Below are positions 37,110 to 45,766 of a DNA stretch of 64,000 nt, piece after piece. The notes beneath the pieces are model-generated. The model saw only the letters and a program-made list of their open reading frames with translations. It was not told where the DNA came from and made no database searches. The DNA is from Fangia hongkongensis FSC776 = DSM 21703. GTDB taxonomy: Bacteria; Pseudomonadota; Gammaproteobacteria; Francisellales; Francisellaceae. The position numbers were made by a program, and so were the translations under genes. Position 1 is the stretch's first letter. The number at the start of each line of letters is the position of its first letter. Where the stretch lies: the NCBI RefSeq assembly GCF_000379445.1, contig NZ_KB902251.1:148781-212780 (forward strand), in the 5' to 3' direction.

Positions 37110-38384
37110 ATGTCTGAGAAAAATGCATCGCTTAGCGTCCCTTACAAAGATCTAACCTTAGATCTGCCTGTACACACTCCTGTTTTAGGTCAAGATACGG
37201 TTGATGTATCTTCTTTAGTTAAAGAAGGACTATTCACCTTTGATCCAGGCTTTCTATCAACCGCCGCTTGCTGGTCTAAAATCACCTATATCAATGGTGC
37301 AAAAGGCGTGCTTTTACATCGTGGCTACCCCATTGAACAATGGGTAGAAAAATCAAGCTACGGTGCACTTTGCTATGCACTTTTAAATGATGCTTTACCA
37401 TCAGATGCTGAACTTAAAAGCTTTAGGGCAGATGTGCGCAAAAACATGTATGTATGTGAGCATGTTAAAGCTGCGATTAAAGCATTTCCAAAAGATGTGC
37501 ATCCAATGGCACCATTAATGGCAGCTGTTAGCGTTCTTGCCGGTGAAAACCATAAAAGCATGAATAAAAAAGATGCCTCTCAGCAAATAAGCCGAGCAAC
37601 GAATATTATTGCAAAAATGCCAACATTGGTTGCGATGGTCTATCGTCATAGCAAAGGACTTGAGTTCGTTGAGCCAAAAGAAAGTTTCAACTATGCTGAG
37701 AACTTCCTTTATATGATGTTTGCTGATAATGAAAACTATCAACCAGATCCACTTGCTGCCAAAGCGATGGACACAATCTTTATTCTACATGCTGACCATG
37801 AGCAAAATGCTTCAACTTCAACCGTTAGATTAGCCGGCTCAACAGGAACCGATCCATATGCCGCCCTTGTTGCAGGTATTGCTGCACTATGGGGACCTGC
37901 TCACGGCGGTGCAAATGAGGCTGTGGTTAAAATGCTTGAGGAAATTGGTAGCGCTGAGAACATTGATACTTACATTGCTAAAGCCAAAGACAAAGAAGAT
38001 CCATTTAGGCTAATGGGCTTTGGACACCGCGTGTATAAAAACACCGATCCACGTGCAACGGCGATGAAAAAAGCCTGTGAAAGCATCTTAAATCAACTAG
38101 GTGATAGCGATAACCCACTTCTTGTCATTGCTAAAAAACTAGAAGAAATTGCTTTACATGATGAGTACTTTATTCAACGAAAACTCTTCCCAAATGTCGA
38201 TTTTTATTCTGGGATTATCTTAAAAGCACTGAATATTCCAACTTCAATGTACACACCGATTTTTGCTTTAGCAAGAACCTCAGGTTGGATCAGTCAGTGG
38301 ATTGAAATGATCAATGATCCAAAAGGCAAAATCGGCCGTCCACGCCAGCTATATATAGGACATGACAAAAGAGATCTTCCTTAG
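37110..38384 (+). CDS. gltA: Citrate synthase (type II)
   Basis: Condenses acetyl-CoA and oxaloacetate at the entry to the TCA cycle. 424 residues, hexameric type II length. Catalytic His regions are LHADHEQNASTSTVRLAGST (residue about 231) and GPAHGGANEAV (near 271), and the catalytic Asp region is FPNVDFYSGI (near 362). I prefer ATG at 37110 with GGAG 6 bases upstream; an ATG at 37098 adds four residues without a ribosome binding site. It diverges from sdhC as in Francisella. Confidence 0.97.
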   Translation: MSEKNASLSVPYKDLTLDLPVHTPVLGQDTVDVSSLVKEGLFTFDPGFLSTAACWSKITYINGAKGVLLHRGYPIEQWVEKSSYGALCYALLNDALPSDAELKSFRADVRKNMYVCEHVKAAIKAFPKDVHPMAPLMAAVSVLAGENHKSMNKKDASQQISRATNIIAKMPTLVAMVYRHSKGLEFVEPKESFNYAENFLYMMFADNENYQPDPLAAKAMDTIFILHADHEQNASTSTVRLAGSTGTDPYAALVAGIAALWGPAHGGANEAVVKMLEEIGSAENIDTYIAKAKDKEDPFRLMGFGHRVYKNTDPRATAMKKACESILNQLGDSDNPLLVIAKKLEEIALHDEYFIQRKLFPNVDFYSGIILKALNIPTSMYTPIFALARTSGWISQWIEMINDPKGKIGRPRQLYIGHDKRDLP

Positions 38385-38475
38385 AATCTATCACTAAAAC
38401 CCGTAGTTGCCACGGTAGCTTACAAACTTTTGATTGCTATGATAAAAGGACTTCAACTTGCCAACAGGGACTTTT

Positions 38476-39651
38476 ATGGCAGTTACTATCATAAGAAATA
38501 TCGATCAATTGCAACCACTTGAGATTCTCTCTCAGCTCTATGAACAAAGGCGAGAAATTGGTGCCTACGCCAATAGGCATTTGCGAAAAGCTGACAACCA
38601 GCTTTACTTTCATAATTCCTATTCTTTAGGTTTTAGCACTGAAGCTGCTGAAAAAAGAAATCAAAAACGCCTTGCTGCTAGTAATTTTATCAAAGATATT
38701 TTGCAACTGTTTCCCTGCTGTCATAGCCAACCTATTTTTAGAAAGCTTGAGAGAGATCAGCTTATAACAGGCAATGATCTAGTTGATTTCATCTCCACGC
38801 ATCTCTCACAATATCACTTGCCTCAACAAGAAGCTCCAGCACTCAATAATGCATTTAATGATACGCCTCTTAAAACGATGTTAGAAAGATGGCGTCAATT
38901 CACTCATGACACAAAATTACAAAGCACTGATTACTTATATAAAAGCATTCCTACAAAGTATCAATTTATTAGCGATATTCTCCAAACACTGCACTTTACT
39001 TACGGATTCACTTATTGCATGTGCCCGGATTTTATTCCCTCAAGCAAAGTAAAAGCTATTATCTCAATCATAGATAATATCCAATTTGATCTTCCTGTTA
39101 CAATATATGGCATTGCTTGTGGTGCACTTAACTTTGAGATGACACTCGTGTTAATGCTAAGGGTTTTAGGTTTTCGATCTGACATTACACTTCATGGCAT
39201 CGACCCCGGACTGGATCCTAAACTCACAGGAGGGGATAAATTTGGTTTCTCCCACGGGAAAACTGAACAACAAACCCGTGAGCGCCTATTTGAAGACATC
39301 GGTCTTAGAATTACATTTAATGGTGTCACAAGCACAAAGTACTTTCAGAGATTTAATGTACGAAACCTTCCTCAACAAAGCATCTTTTTGATATGTGATA
39401 CCGGTGGAGCTAGTGATGCAATCTACAAATCATTGCCCGATCTATCTAATATACAAGCACCCAAAACTGCCAAGATATTTTTTGGTGGCTCACATGAATG
39501 TGCTTATATTAAAGAACAAGGTTACAGCGCTTATAAAGAAGATGCCCAACTACGTGCAAAAACCATTGGCACACGTGAGATTCATCAAAGGCGCTTTTCC
39601 ACTGATGATGATAACACGGTTAGAAAATCATCGATTTTTAATGAGATGTAA
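38476..39651 (+). CDS. Hypothetical protein, possible methyltransferase-like fold
   Basis: 391 residues, not recognised. AGGGA 6 bases before ATG at 38476 fixes the start. The middle (near residues 212-236) reads IYGIACGALNFE followed by TLHGIDPGLDP, and IFLICDTGGASDAIY appears near residue 298. This strand-loop-helix pattern with acidic ends resembles a Rossmann-type SAM-binding region, but no catalytic motif is clear. The N-terminal half is helical. There are no membrane segments. It follows gltA by about 90 bases and could share its transcript. Confidence 0.75.
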   Translation: MAVTIIRNIDQLQPLEILSQLYEQRREIGAYANRHLRKADNQLYFHNSYSLGFSTEAAEKRNQKRLAASNFIKDILQLFPCCHSQPIFRKLERDQLITGNDLVDFISTHLSQYHLPQQEAPALNNAFNDTPLKTMLERWRQFTHDTKLQSTDYLYKSIPTKYQFISDILQTLHFTYGFTYCMCPDFIPSSKVKAIISIIDNIQFDLPVTIYGIACGALNFEMTLVLMLRVLGFRSDITLHGIDPGLDPKLTGGDKFGFSHGKTEQQTRERLFEDIGLRITFNGVTSTKYFQRFNVRNLPQQSIFLICDTGGASDAIYKSLPDLSNIQAPKTAKIFFGGSHECAYIKEQGYSAYKEDAQLRAKTIGTREIHQRRFSTDDDNTVRKSSIFNEM

Positions 39652-39811
39652 TCTACAACAAGCCTTATATCCCAGGAGAATGAACTACCTTTTATGCGTG
39701 CTGATCATCTATTAATTTTTAAAAAAATAGAAAAAAATAAGAACAAAACTTGAAATACAAACATAAATGGAACATAATAAAGATATCAGAAGATCACAAG
39801 GTAATGCATCA

Positions 39812-40420
39812 ATGTTAACTAGAAAGGAAAAGCAAGTTCTGGATATCATAGAAAACTTCATTGAAAAGCATCATTACTCTCCTACTTTTGAAGAGATTGC
39901 CCATGCACTTGGCATCAAATCAAAAAGCACAATCTTCACTTATATTAAATCGTTAAAAGAAAAAAATTATATTTATATTCCTGAAGGAAAACGAAAGCAT
40001 ATCGAACTTATTAAGAACGAAAGCACACATTCCTTGCCACTTATTGGCACTATTGCCGCAGGTCAGCCGCTTGATGCCTATGAAGTGATTGAAAGTGTTA
40101 ATATGCAAAATTTAATGAAAACAAAAGATCGCTACCTGTTGAAAATCTCTGGAGACTCAATGATTGACAGCGGCATTATGGACGGTGATCTTGTATTAAT
40201 TCAAAGGCAGCAAATTGCTAAAGATGGACAAATTGTCGTTGCACTTGTCGATGACTCAGAAGCAACATTAAAGGAGTTTCGCATGCAAAGCGATACAAGC
40301 GTAGCGCTGATTCCACACAACAAGGAGATGCCGCCTATGATTTACCCTGCCAATCGCATTAGCATTCAAGGCATTTATCTTGGTCTTCGCTTTGATCGCT
40401 CATTCACAGACAACACTTAA
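39812..40420 (+). CDS. lexA: LexA-type SOS repressor
   Basis: DNA-binding, self-cleaving repressor of the SOS response. About 202 residues: winged helix N-terminus (SPTFEEIAHALGIKSKSTIF, then TYIKSLKEKNYI), cleavage site Ala-Gly in IGTIAAGQP, catalytic Ser in SGDSMIDSG and Lys in EATLKEF. ATG at 39812 (MLTRKEKQVLD) fits the family start and has AAGG upstream; an in-frame ATG at 39767 has none. No classical CTGT-N8-ACAG box is evident in its upstream region, so the operator in this lineage may differ. Confidence 0.93.
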   Translation: MLTRKEKQVLDIIENFIEKHHYSPTFEEIAHALGIKSKSTIFTYIKSLKEKNYIYIPEGKRKHIELIKNESTHSLPLIGTIAAGQPLDAYEVIESVNMQNLMKTKDRYLLKISGDSMIDSGIMDGDLVLIQRQQIAKDGQIVVALVDDSEATLKEFRMQSDTSVALIPHNKEMPPMIYPANRISIQGIYLGLRFDRSFTDNT

Positions 40421-40428
40421 CTATATTT

Positions 40429-40485
40429 CAAAGCCTAACTTATAGTTCTATCTCCTCTTTCTAAATCCTGTACTGTTAGGCTTTG
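40429..40485 (+). promoter_or_regulatory. Long hairpin with CTCCTC loop between lexA and the next ORF
   Basis: A perfect 11-base inverted repeat pairs CAAAGCCTAAC (40429-40439) with GTTAGGCTTTG (40475-40485) around a 35-base pyrimidine-rich loop. The loop holds TCTCCT (40451-40456), which is complementary to the Shine-Dalgarno AGGAGA (40502-40507) of the next gene, so it could mask that ribosome binding site. It may also end lexA transcription, although the T-tract is poor. Confidence 0.5.
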
Positions 40486-40513
40486 ATCTTAATTCAACCA
40501 TAGGAGAGTAATA

Positions 40514-40798
40514 ATGAACAGTCGCAGAATCATTACATTTTTGCACGCGAAAGAAGAAGCATTCTTTTGGCAAATAGATGAGTTCTACCCCATTGAAAAC
40601 GGTGTAGAAGCCAAAGCAAATGATAACTATTATTTGCGTATTTTATTTCACCCAAAAGAAGGGTTTAAAGTGGTTCTCATGCATTATGGCTTAATACGCA
40701 AAAAGCTGGTAAAGCGCTTAAGCCGAATAAGCCCTTTTGATTTACATGACGCCATTTCAAATATTTTGGCCTTTGTTAGTCGAAAACATGCAGCTTAA
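40514..40798 (+). CDS. Hypothetical protein, 94 residues
   Basis: Not recognised. AGGAGAG lies 5-6 bases before ATG at 40514, so translation is well supported. The protein has no signal peptide or membrane segment and carries a basic C-terminal helix region (LIRKKLVKRLSRISPFDL). Its place just after lexA suggests, but does not prove, a link with the SOS response; in other bacteria lexA is often followed by a division inhibitor or mutagenesis gene. Confidence 0.7.
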   Translation: MNSRRIITFLHAKEEAFFWQIDEFYPIENGVEAKANDNYYLRILFHPKEGFKVVLMHYGLIRKKLVKRLSRISPFDLHDAISNILAFVSRKHAA

Positions 40799-40864
40799 AA
40801 CACATCAAGACTTTGAAATAACAGCATCTAGTCATGCTGAAATAACGTAAACCTGGGAGGATTT

Positions 40865-40981
40865 ATGCGATTTGTATTTAATATCATTCACTTTAGACAA
40901 CGACGATATAAAATTGTTCAATCTCGTTCTATCGAGCAGAAAAAACGCCAATTGCGAGAACGTTTATATCGTGCCATTTAA
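40865..40981 (+). CDS. Small basic protein (38 residues)
   Basis: GGGAGG lies just before ATG at 40865. The peptide starts MRFVFNIIHFRQRRY and continues with a Lys/Arg/Gln-rich helix-like tail ending in RLYRAI. The overall architecture, a hydrophobic start then basic residues, resembles the small ORF at 11754, although the sequences differ. Function unknown. Confidence 0.55.
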   Translation: MRFVFNIIHFRQRRYKIVQSRSIEQKKRQLRERLYRAI

Positions 40982-41023
40982 TAGCAAATGAGACATTATT
41001 TAAAAATAATTAGCACAAAAATA

Positions 41024-41053
41024 TTGACAGCCTGTTTTCACTTTTGCTAGCGT
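41024..41053 (+). promoter_or_regulatory. Promoter of the methionine operon leader
   Basis: TTGACA (41024-41029) and TAGCGT (41048-41053) are 18 bases apart; the -10 is weak. A start near 41060 gives a leader of about 230 bases before the first enzyme gene. Confidence 0.5.
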
Positions 41054-41089
41054 AATAGTCAGTTAATGAATTAGGAATCTACTTTTGTT

Positions 41090-41173
41090 ATGAAATTAAA
41101 CGCGTATCGCAAACGAATGATGATGCTCAGCCTAGGCACTGTTGTCGAGGTTGAGCTTAGACAGTTTGCTTAA
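41090..41173 (+). CDS. Methionine-rich leader peptide (27 residues)
   Basis: The ORF reads MKLNAYRKRMMMLSLGTVVE then VELRQFA. Codons 10-12 (41117-41125) are three consecutive ATG. It lies directly upstream of a methionine biosynthesis operon and immediately before the first strand of competing hairpins. AGGAA lies 12 bases upstream, a long spacing. This arrangement, a run of regulatory codons followed by alternative stems, is what ribosome-mediated attenuators show. Confidence 0.55.
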   Translation: MKLNAYRKRMMMLSLGTVVEVELRQFA

Positions 41174-41240
41174 GCGCGTAGCCTTCTTTCTAAGTTTCAA
41201 TACCAGTGCCTAGGATTCAAGGCACTGGCACTCTTGCCAG
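41131..41240 (+). promoter_or_regulatory. Mutually exclusive hairpins upstream of the methionine operon (attenuator-like)
   Basis: Four segments: 1, CCTAGGCACTG at 41131-41141; 2, CCAGTGCCTAGG at 41203-41214; 3, CTGGCA within GGCACTGG at 41221-41230; 4, TGCCAG at 41235-41240. Segments 1 and 2 pair over 11 bases, 2 and 3 over 8 bases, and 3 and 4 over 6 bases with a CTCT loop. Pairings 1:2 and 2:3 exclude each other, as do 2:3 and 3:4. A ribosome stalled at the Met codons would cover segment 1 and favour 2:3. Hairpin 3:4 has no U-tract, so control may act on translation or Rho access. Confidence 0.6.
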
Positions 41241-41287
41241 AAACCCCATACATGCGCAAATAGAATATAAGCATAACGAGGTTTATC

Positions 41288-42496
41288 ATGGCAAAGCAAT
41301 CTATCAAATTTGAAAATCAACAGCACTTCACAAGTAAATGTATACATGCTGGTGTGCAAGCAGATCCCACAACTGGCGCACTGCTACCCCCTATTTATCA
41401 AACAACCACTTACCTGCAAGAAGCTGTTGGCAAAGATAAAGGTTATACCTATAGCCGCTCATCTAACCCAACAGTGAGTGCACTTGAAAACAAACTTGCA
41501 GCACTTGAAGAAACACCAAGCGCTACCTGCTTCACAACAGGCATTGCCGCCATTAGTGCATTTGCCTTTAGTTTACTTAAAGCCGGTGATCATATCATCT
41601 GCTCTGATGTTATCTATGGTGGAACCGTGCGTTTTTGTAAAGAAATCTTGCAAAAATTTGAGGTCAGTGCCAGCTTTGTCGACACATCAAACCCAAAGGA
41701 AGTTGAGGCTGCTATTCAAGAGAATACTAAAGTCATCCTTATTGAAACGCCTGCCAATCCAACTTTAAAATTAACTGACATCAGCGAAGTGGCTAAATTA
41801 AGCAAAAAGTATAATTTAACCCTTGCCGTAGATAATACATTTCTAACAGCTGCACTATTAAAACCAATTGACTTTGGCGCTGATGTTGTTATCTATTCGA
41901 CAACAAAATATATTGACGGTCATAATGCGACAGTTGGCGGTGCGCTCTTAGCGAAAGATGAAAGTTTAAATGAGAAGTTTCGCTTTACACGCAATTGTCT
42001 TGGCTCCATCCAAACACCCTTTGAAGCATGGCTAACCCTACAAGGCATTAAAACGTTGCCACTTCGTTTGAAACAGCACTCTGAAAATGCCCTTGCTGTT
42101 GCACGCTATTTGCAAACACATGAACTTGTCAAAAAAGTCTACTATCCAGGACTTGAAAACTTCCCTCAGCATGAACTTGCCCAAAGACAGCACCAAGGCG
42201 CCCATGGTGGCATCATTGCTTTTGAGCTAAAAGGTGACATTCAAACTGGTATTGATTTTATCAACTCGGTAAAACTGTGCGCTCTGGCAGAAAACCTAGG
42301 GGCAATTGAAACACTGATTACCCACCCTGCTAGCATGACGCATGGACCTATTCCAAAAGAGCAACGTGAACAGATTGGCATTGGCGATGGCCTTGTTCGC
42401 TTATCAGTTGGCCTTGAAGATCCATTTGATATTATACAAGATTTAGATCAAGCATTTGACCTTGTTGCTAAAAAACACAAGGAGCTAAGTGAATGA
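41288..42496 (+). CDS. Transsulfuration-type PLP enzyme (cystathionine gamma-synthase-like)
   Basis: 402 residues of the Cys/Met metabolism PLP family. The PLP Lys is in IYSTTKYIDGH near residue 208. YSRSSNPT and IETPANPTLK motifs are intact. As the first gene of a methionine operon followed by a MetC-like gene, it most likely makes cystathionine from an activated homoserine and cysteine. O-acetylhomoserine sulfhydrylase or methionine gamma-lyase activity cannot be excluded. The stop overlaps the next start (ATGA). Confidence 0.85.
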   Translation: MAKQSIKFENQQHFTSKCIHAGVQADPTTGALLPPIYQTTTYLQEAVGKDKGYTYSRSSNPTVSALENKLAALEETPSATCFTTGIAAISAFAFSLLKAGDHIICSDVIYGGTVRFCKEILQKFEVSASFVDTSNPKEVEAAIQENTKVILIETPANPTLKLTDISEVAKLSKKYNLTLAVDNTFLTAALLKPIDFGADVVIYSTTKYIDGHNATVGGALLAKDESLNEKFRFTRNCLGSIQTPFEAWLTLQGIKTLPLRLKQHSENALAVARYLQTHELVKKVYYPGLENFPQHELAQRQHQGAHGGIIAFELKGDIQTGIDFINSVKLCALAENLGAIETLITHPASMTHGPIPKEQREQIGIGDGLVRLSVGLEDPFDIIQDLDQAFDLVAKKHKELSE

Positions 42497-43290
42497 GCGC
42501 TCACAGTATATTACATTTTACCAATAAAATTGTTGTTCTTAAATTTGGTAGCTCAATCTTGCAAGATGCTAAGGCCTATCAAAGCGTAACTGATGAAATA
42601 AAAAGATTTTGTGATAAGAAATATAAGGTATTAGCCGTTGTTTCTGCCATCGGTCAAACTACCGATAATCTTACACAAAAACATGCAAGCCTAAGTCTTG
42701 GCAAAGGCATCAAAGACAAAGATGAGGCGCGCCTTTTATCAACAGGTGAAATTCAATCAGCCATTTATCTTAATGCTACTTTGACCGGTCATGGACTTAA
42801 AACCGAATGCCTTTGTGAAGCTATCTATGCAAAAGGCACACTTTTAAATGCTGAGCCCACAGGTTTTGCACAAGATCAACTGGAGCATTTATTTCATCAC
42901 AATGACGTCGTGGTGGTTCCCGGGTTCATTGCCACAAATGACCAAGGTGAAACATGTTTACTTGGCCGCGGTGGCTCTGATTTATCTGCACTTTATCTTG
43001 CACATAAATTAAATGCACTTCATTGTATTTTATATAAAGATGTTAATGGCGTTTATGAATGTGACCCAAATCTCCACAAACACGCTAAGTGCTATCAAGC
43101 ACTTACCTACCAAGATGCACTAAAGTGTGCAGGTAGCGTGATACAAGAGCGCGCACTTCTATGGGCGAAAAAAGAGCATCTTCCTTTTCGCGTTGGCGCA
43201 CTTGGCACAAATAGCTATACCGTCATTGGTGCAGTTGCTACTTACTTTGATAATTTTGTTCAAAACAAACTATACAGTGAGGTTGCCTGA
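42493..43290 (+). CDS. Aspartokinase catalytic domain lacking ACT domains
   Basis: 265 residues matching only the kinase part of aspartokinases: VLKFGSSILQ at the N-terminus (variant of KFGGTS), LLSTGEIQSA near residue 80, GRGGSDLSALYLA near residue 157 and ILYKDVNGVYECDPN near residue 178. The usual 150-200-residue ACT regulatory region is absent and the gene is not truncated, since the next gene overlaps its stop. It is likely a feedback-insensitive kinase devoted to methionine, or a related amino acid kinase. Some bacterial aspartokinases lack ACT domains, so this is a known but uncommon form. Confidence 0.8.
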   Translation: MSAHSILHFTNKIVVLKFGSSILQDAKAYQSVTDEIKRFCDKKYKVLAVVSAIGQTTDNLTQKHASLSLGKGIKDKDEARLLSTGEIQSAIYLNATLTGHGLKTECLCEAIYAKGTLLNAEPTGFAQDQLEHLFHHNDVVVVPGFIATNDQGETCLLGRGGSDLSALYLAHKLNALHCILYKDVNGVYECDPNLHKHAKCYQALTYQDALKCAGSVIQERALLWAKKEHLPFRVGALGTNSYTVIGAVATYFDNFVQNKLYSEVA

Positions 43291-44444
43291 TGGATCGCTG
43301 GACAGAGCTTTTACACTTTGATAATGGGCTTAATGATCCACATTATGCCAACAGCACGCCTATCTATCAAAGCGCCACATTCCAACAAGCTCCATCCTTT
43401 GACGAGCAAAGAAATTATGATTATTCAAGAAGTGGAAATCCAACAAGATCTGTGCTTGAAAAGCAGCTTGCGATATTAGAAAATGGTCACTATGGTTTTG
43501 CTTTTAACAGCGGCCTTTCTGCTATTTATGCCACTTTACAGTTACTCTCTGCCAAAGATCATTTGATTATTGGAGATGATGTGTATGGTGGCACATATCG
43601 CTTAGTGGATAAGATCATTAAGCGCTTTGATATTGAAGTCTCACAAGTGGATTTGACTGATACAAATGCGCTTTTAAACGCAATACGCCCGAATACAAAA
43701 CTGCTTCTTTTAGAGACACCAACGAACCCTTTTCAGCATGTCAGTGATATTGAAGCGATCTCAAATCTTTTACAATCACACAATATTTTATTTGCCATTG
43801 ATAATACTTTTTTATCTCCATGGCTACAAAACCCACTCTCTTTAGGCGCAGATATTGTCATTCACTCTGCAACCAAGCATCTATCAGGCCATAGTGACAT
43901 TACAGCTGGCGCGGTGATCACCAATGACAAATCCCTTGCAGATGAAATTGCTTTTATTCAAAACGCAACCGGAAGCGCTCTTGAGGCCTTACCCGCTTGG
44001 TTACTATTAAGAGGCATCAAGACCCTTGGGCTTCGCATTGAAAGAGCACAAGAAAATGCACAAAAAATAGCGCGTTTTCTTGCATCTCACCCTGAAGTGA
44101 AAAATGTCTATTACACAGGGCTTTCATCTCATCAAGGTTATCCAATCTCGCAAAAGCAGACCAGAGGTGCTGGAAGTGTCATCAGCTTTGATACTTATAA
44201 TAGTGAAGTTGCAAGATATCTTGTTGATCACAGTAAACTATTTAATATCTCGGTAAGCTTTGGCGGTCTACAAAGCGCAATTAGCTTGCCTTTTAAAATG
44301 TCACATGCTGCTGTTGATGATCCTACTAAAAAAGTACCAACCAATTTGATACGCCTTTCTGTTGGCATTGAAGACCCACAAGATTTAATCAACGATTTAA
44401 ACACGACGTTAGCAAATGCAGGTGCGCTCAAAAGCGTTTTATAG
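43290..44444 (+). CDS. Cystathionine beta-lyase-like PLP enzyme
   Basis: 384 residues of the same family as the gene at 41288, but with MetC-type features: FNSGLSAIYATL near residue 73, YGGTYRL, SATKHLSGHSD with the PLP Lys near residue 195, and SFGGLQSAISLPFKMSHA near residues 326-343. It probably cleaves cystathionine to homocysteine. The start codon overlaps the stop of the kinase gene (TGATG). Confidence 0.85.
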   Translation: MDRWTELLHFDNGLNDPHYANSTPIYQSATFQQAPSFDEQRNYDYSRSGNPTRSVLEKQLAILENGHYGFAFNSGLSAIYATLQLLSAKDHLIIGDDVYGGTYRLVDKIIKRFDIEVSQVDLTDTNALLNAIRPNTKLLLLETPTNPFQHVSDIEAISNLLQSHNILFAIDNTFLSPWLQNPLSLGADIVIHSATKHLSGHSDITAGAVITNDKSLADEIAFIQNATGSALEALPAWLLLRGIKTLGLRIERAQENAQKIARFLASHPEVKNVYYTGLSSHQGYPISQKQTRGAGSVISFDTYNSEVARYLVDHSKLFNISVSFGGLQSAISLPFKMSHAAVDDPTKKVPTNLIRLSVGIEDPQDLINDLNTTLANAGALKSVL

Positions 44445-44523
44445 CCAGCATAACAATAATCAGCTAGTATGAAGTAAGTAACCATATAAACCCACAACGA
44501 CTCACCAGAAGCACAGGAATAAC

Positions 44524-45393
44524 ATGTTAAACAATACCAAAATTAGCTTTGAGCTATTTCCTTCTCCCTTACAGCTACAAAATGGGAAGCTAGGTAGCGT
44601 AATAGATCATTTCAACCAATACGAGCCTGATTTTTTCTCCGTGACTTTCGGGGCGGGAGGGTCTTCCTCTTATGTTAGCTCATTAGAACTAGTTAAGCAT
44701 CTTGTTGAAAAAGGAATTGAGGTCACGGCACATATCACTTGTTTTCATCTTACAAAGAAGCAAATTTTTGACCGCCTACAGCAATATATCTCACTTGGAG
44801 TCAATAAATTGGTTGTTATTCGCGGCGATCAACCAGAGGGTGAGCATACGGAAGTCAGCTTTAATTACGCTTATCAACTAATTAGTTATATCCGTGAGAT
44901 CAGTGGCGATTATTTTGATATTACCATTGCCGCTTATCCTGAGTTTTATCCTGAATCAAAGGCAATTGAGGAAGATGTATTAAATCTAAAACAGAAAATT
45001 GAAGCAGGGGCTGATCGCGCTATTACGCAGTATTTTTATAATATTGATGCTTTTTATTATTTTATGGATTTATGCCAGAAAAATGATATCAACATTCCAA
45101 TTATCCCCGGCGTTATGCCCATTAGTAACTATGAAAAGCTGAAAAAGTTCTCTAAGATTTGTGATGCTGATATTCCACAGTGGCTCGATAAAAGGCTTTC
45201 AGCCTATGCAGATGATCCTGTTTCATACAGAGAATTTTGTACTGATGTTGTCAGTAAATTATGTGAAGATTTAATCGCACAAGGTGTCCCGGGCATTCAC
45301 TTTTATATCCTCAATCAGACCACCAGCGCCAGCGCAGTACTTGACAACCTTAGGTTAAATCAAACCAACAATACCCAACAAGCTAAGGTTTAA
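44524..45393 (+). CDS. metF: Methylenetetrahydrofolate reductase
   Basis: Makes 5-methyl-THF for homocysteine methylation. 289 residues, a TIM barrel with FELFPS near the start, FFSVTFGAGGSS, LVVIRGDQPEG near residue 99 and RAITQYFYNIDAFY near residue 160, all family motifs. AGGAATAAC precedes ATG. It lies 79 bases after the MetC-like gene and completes a metabolic set (cystathionine, homocysteine, methyl donor). Its 3' end overlaps the convergent membrane protein gene by 11 bases. Confidence 0.94.
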   Translation: MLNNTKISFELFPSPLQLQNGKLGSVIDHFNQYEPDFFSVTFGAGGSSSYVSSLELVKHLVEKGIEVTAHITCFHLTKKQIFDRLQQYISLGVNKLVVIRGDQPEGEHTEVSFNYAYQLISYIREISGDYFDITIAAYPEFYPESKAIEEDVLNLKQKIEAGADRAITQYFYNIDAFYYFMDLCQKNDINIPIIPGVMPISNYEKLKKFSKICDADIPQWLDKRLSAYADDPVSYREFCTDVVSKLCEDLIAQGVPGIHFYILNQTTSASAVLDNLRLNQTNNTQQAKV

Positions 45394-45766
45394 CGGCCTT
45401 AACATCACCTTTGAACCATCTTGATGCTTTACGTTGATGTAGAATAATCATTGCTGCAACAATAAGCACCATCTCAATAAAGGCAAGCCCAAAATTAAGT
45501 GGGTGACCCGGAATATGCGAGAGCACAAACACCAATAAGAAATACCAAATAACCGCAAGGACAATATAGAGATATTTGGCAAAACTAGAGCCAAGACTAA
45601 TCCAAAATGCAACGACAATCAGGATAATATACGCAATCGCATCCACCCATACAAAATGCGGCTGGATCATCATCAAGGTATATGAGGTTAACATATCCAA
45701 TAATCCCAAAATACTGACAGCATATAGCATCCAAATTGCTGCATACACTCTTTTAGGTCTTAACAT
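45383..45766 (-). CDS. Hypothetical four-helix membrane protein
   Basis: 127 residues with about four hydrophobic segments (near 8-32, 41-59, 64-82 and 93-110) and a short basic C-terminal tail (HQRKASRWFKGDVKAVKP). No family recognised. AAGGAG precedes the start. Overlaps metF by 11 bases at the 3' end. Probably an inner-membrane protein of unknown role. Confidence 0.75.
   Translation of the reverse strand: MLRPKRVYAAIWMLYAVSILGLLDMLTSYTLMMIQPHFVWVDAIAYIILIVVAFWISLGSSFAKYLYIVLAVIWYFLLVFVLSHIPGHPLNFGLAFIEMVLIVAAMIILHQRKASRWFKGDVKAVKP

Noticed and set aside
41225-41250. Intrinsic terminator in the methionine leader
   Set aside because: The 6-base hairpin is strong but followed by AAACCCC, not a T run.
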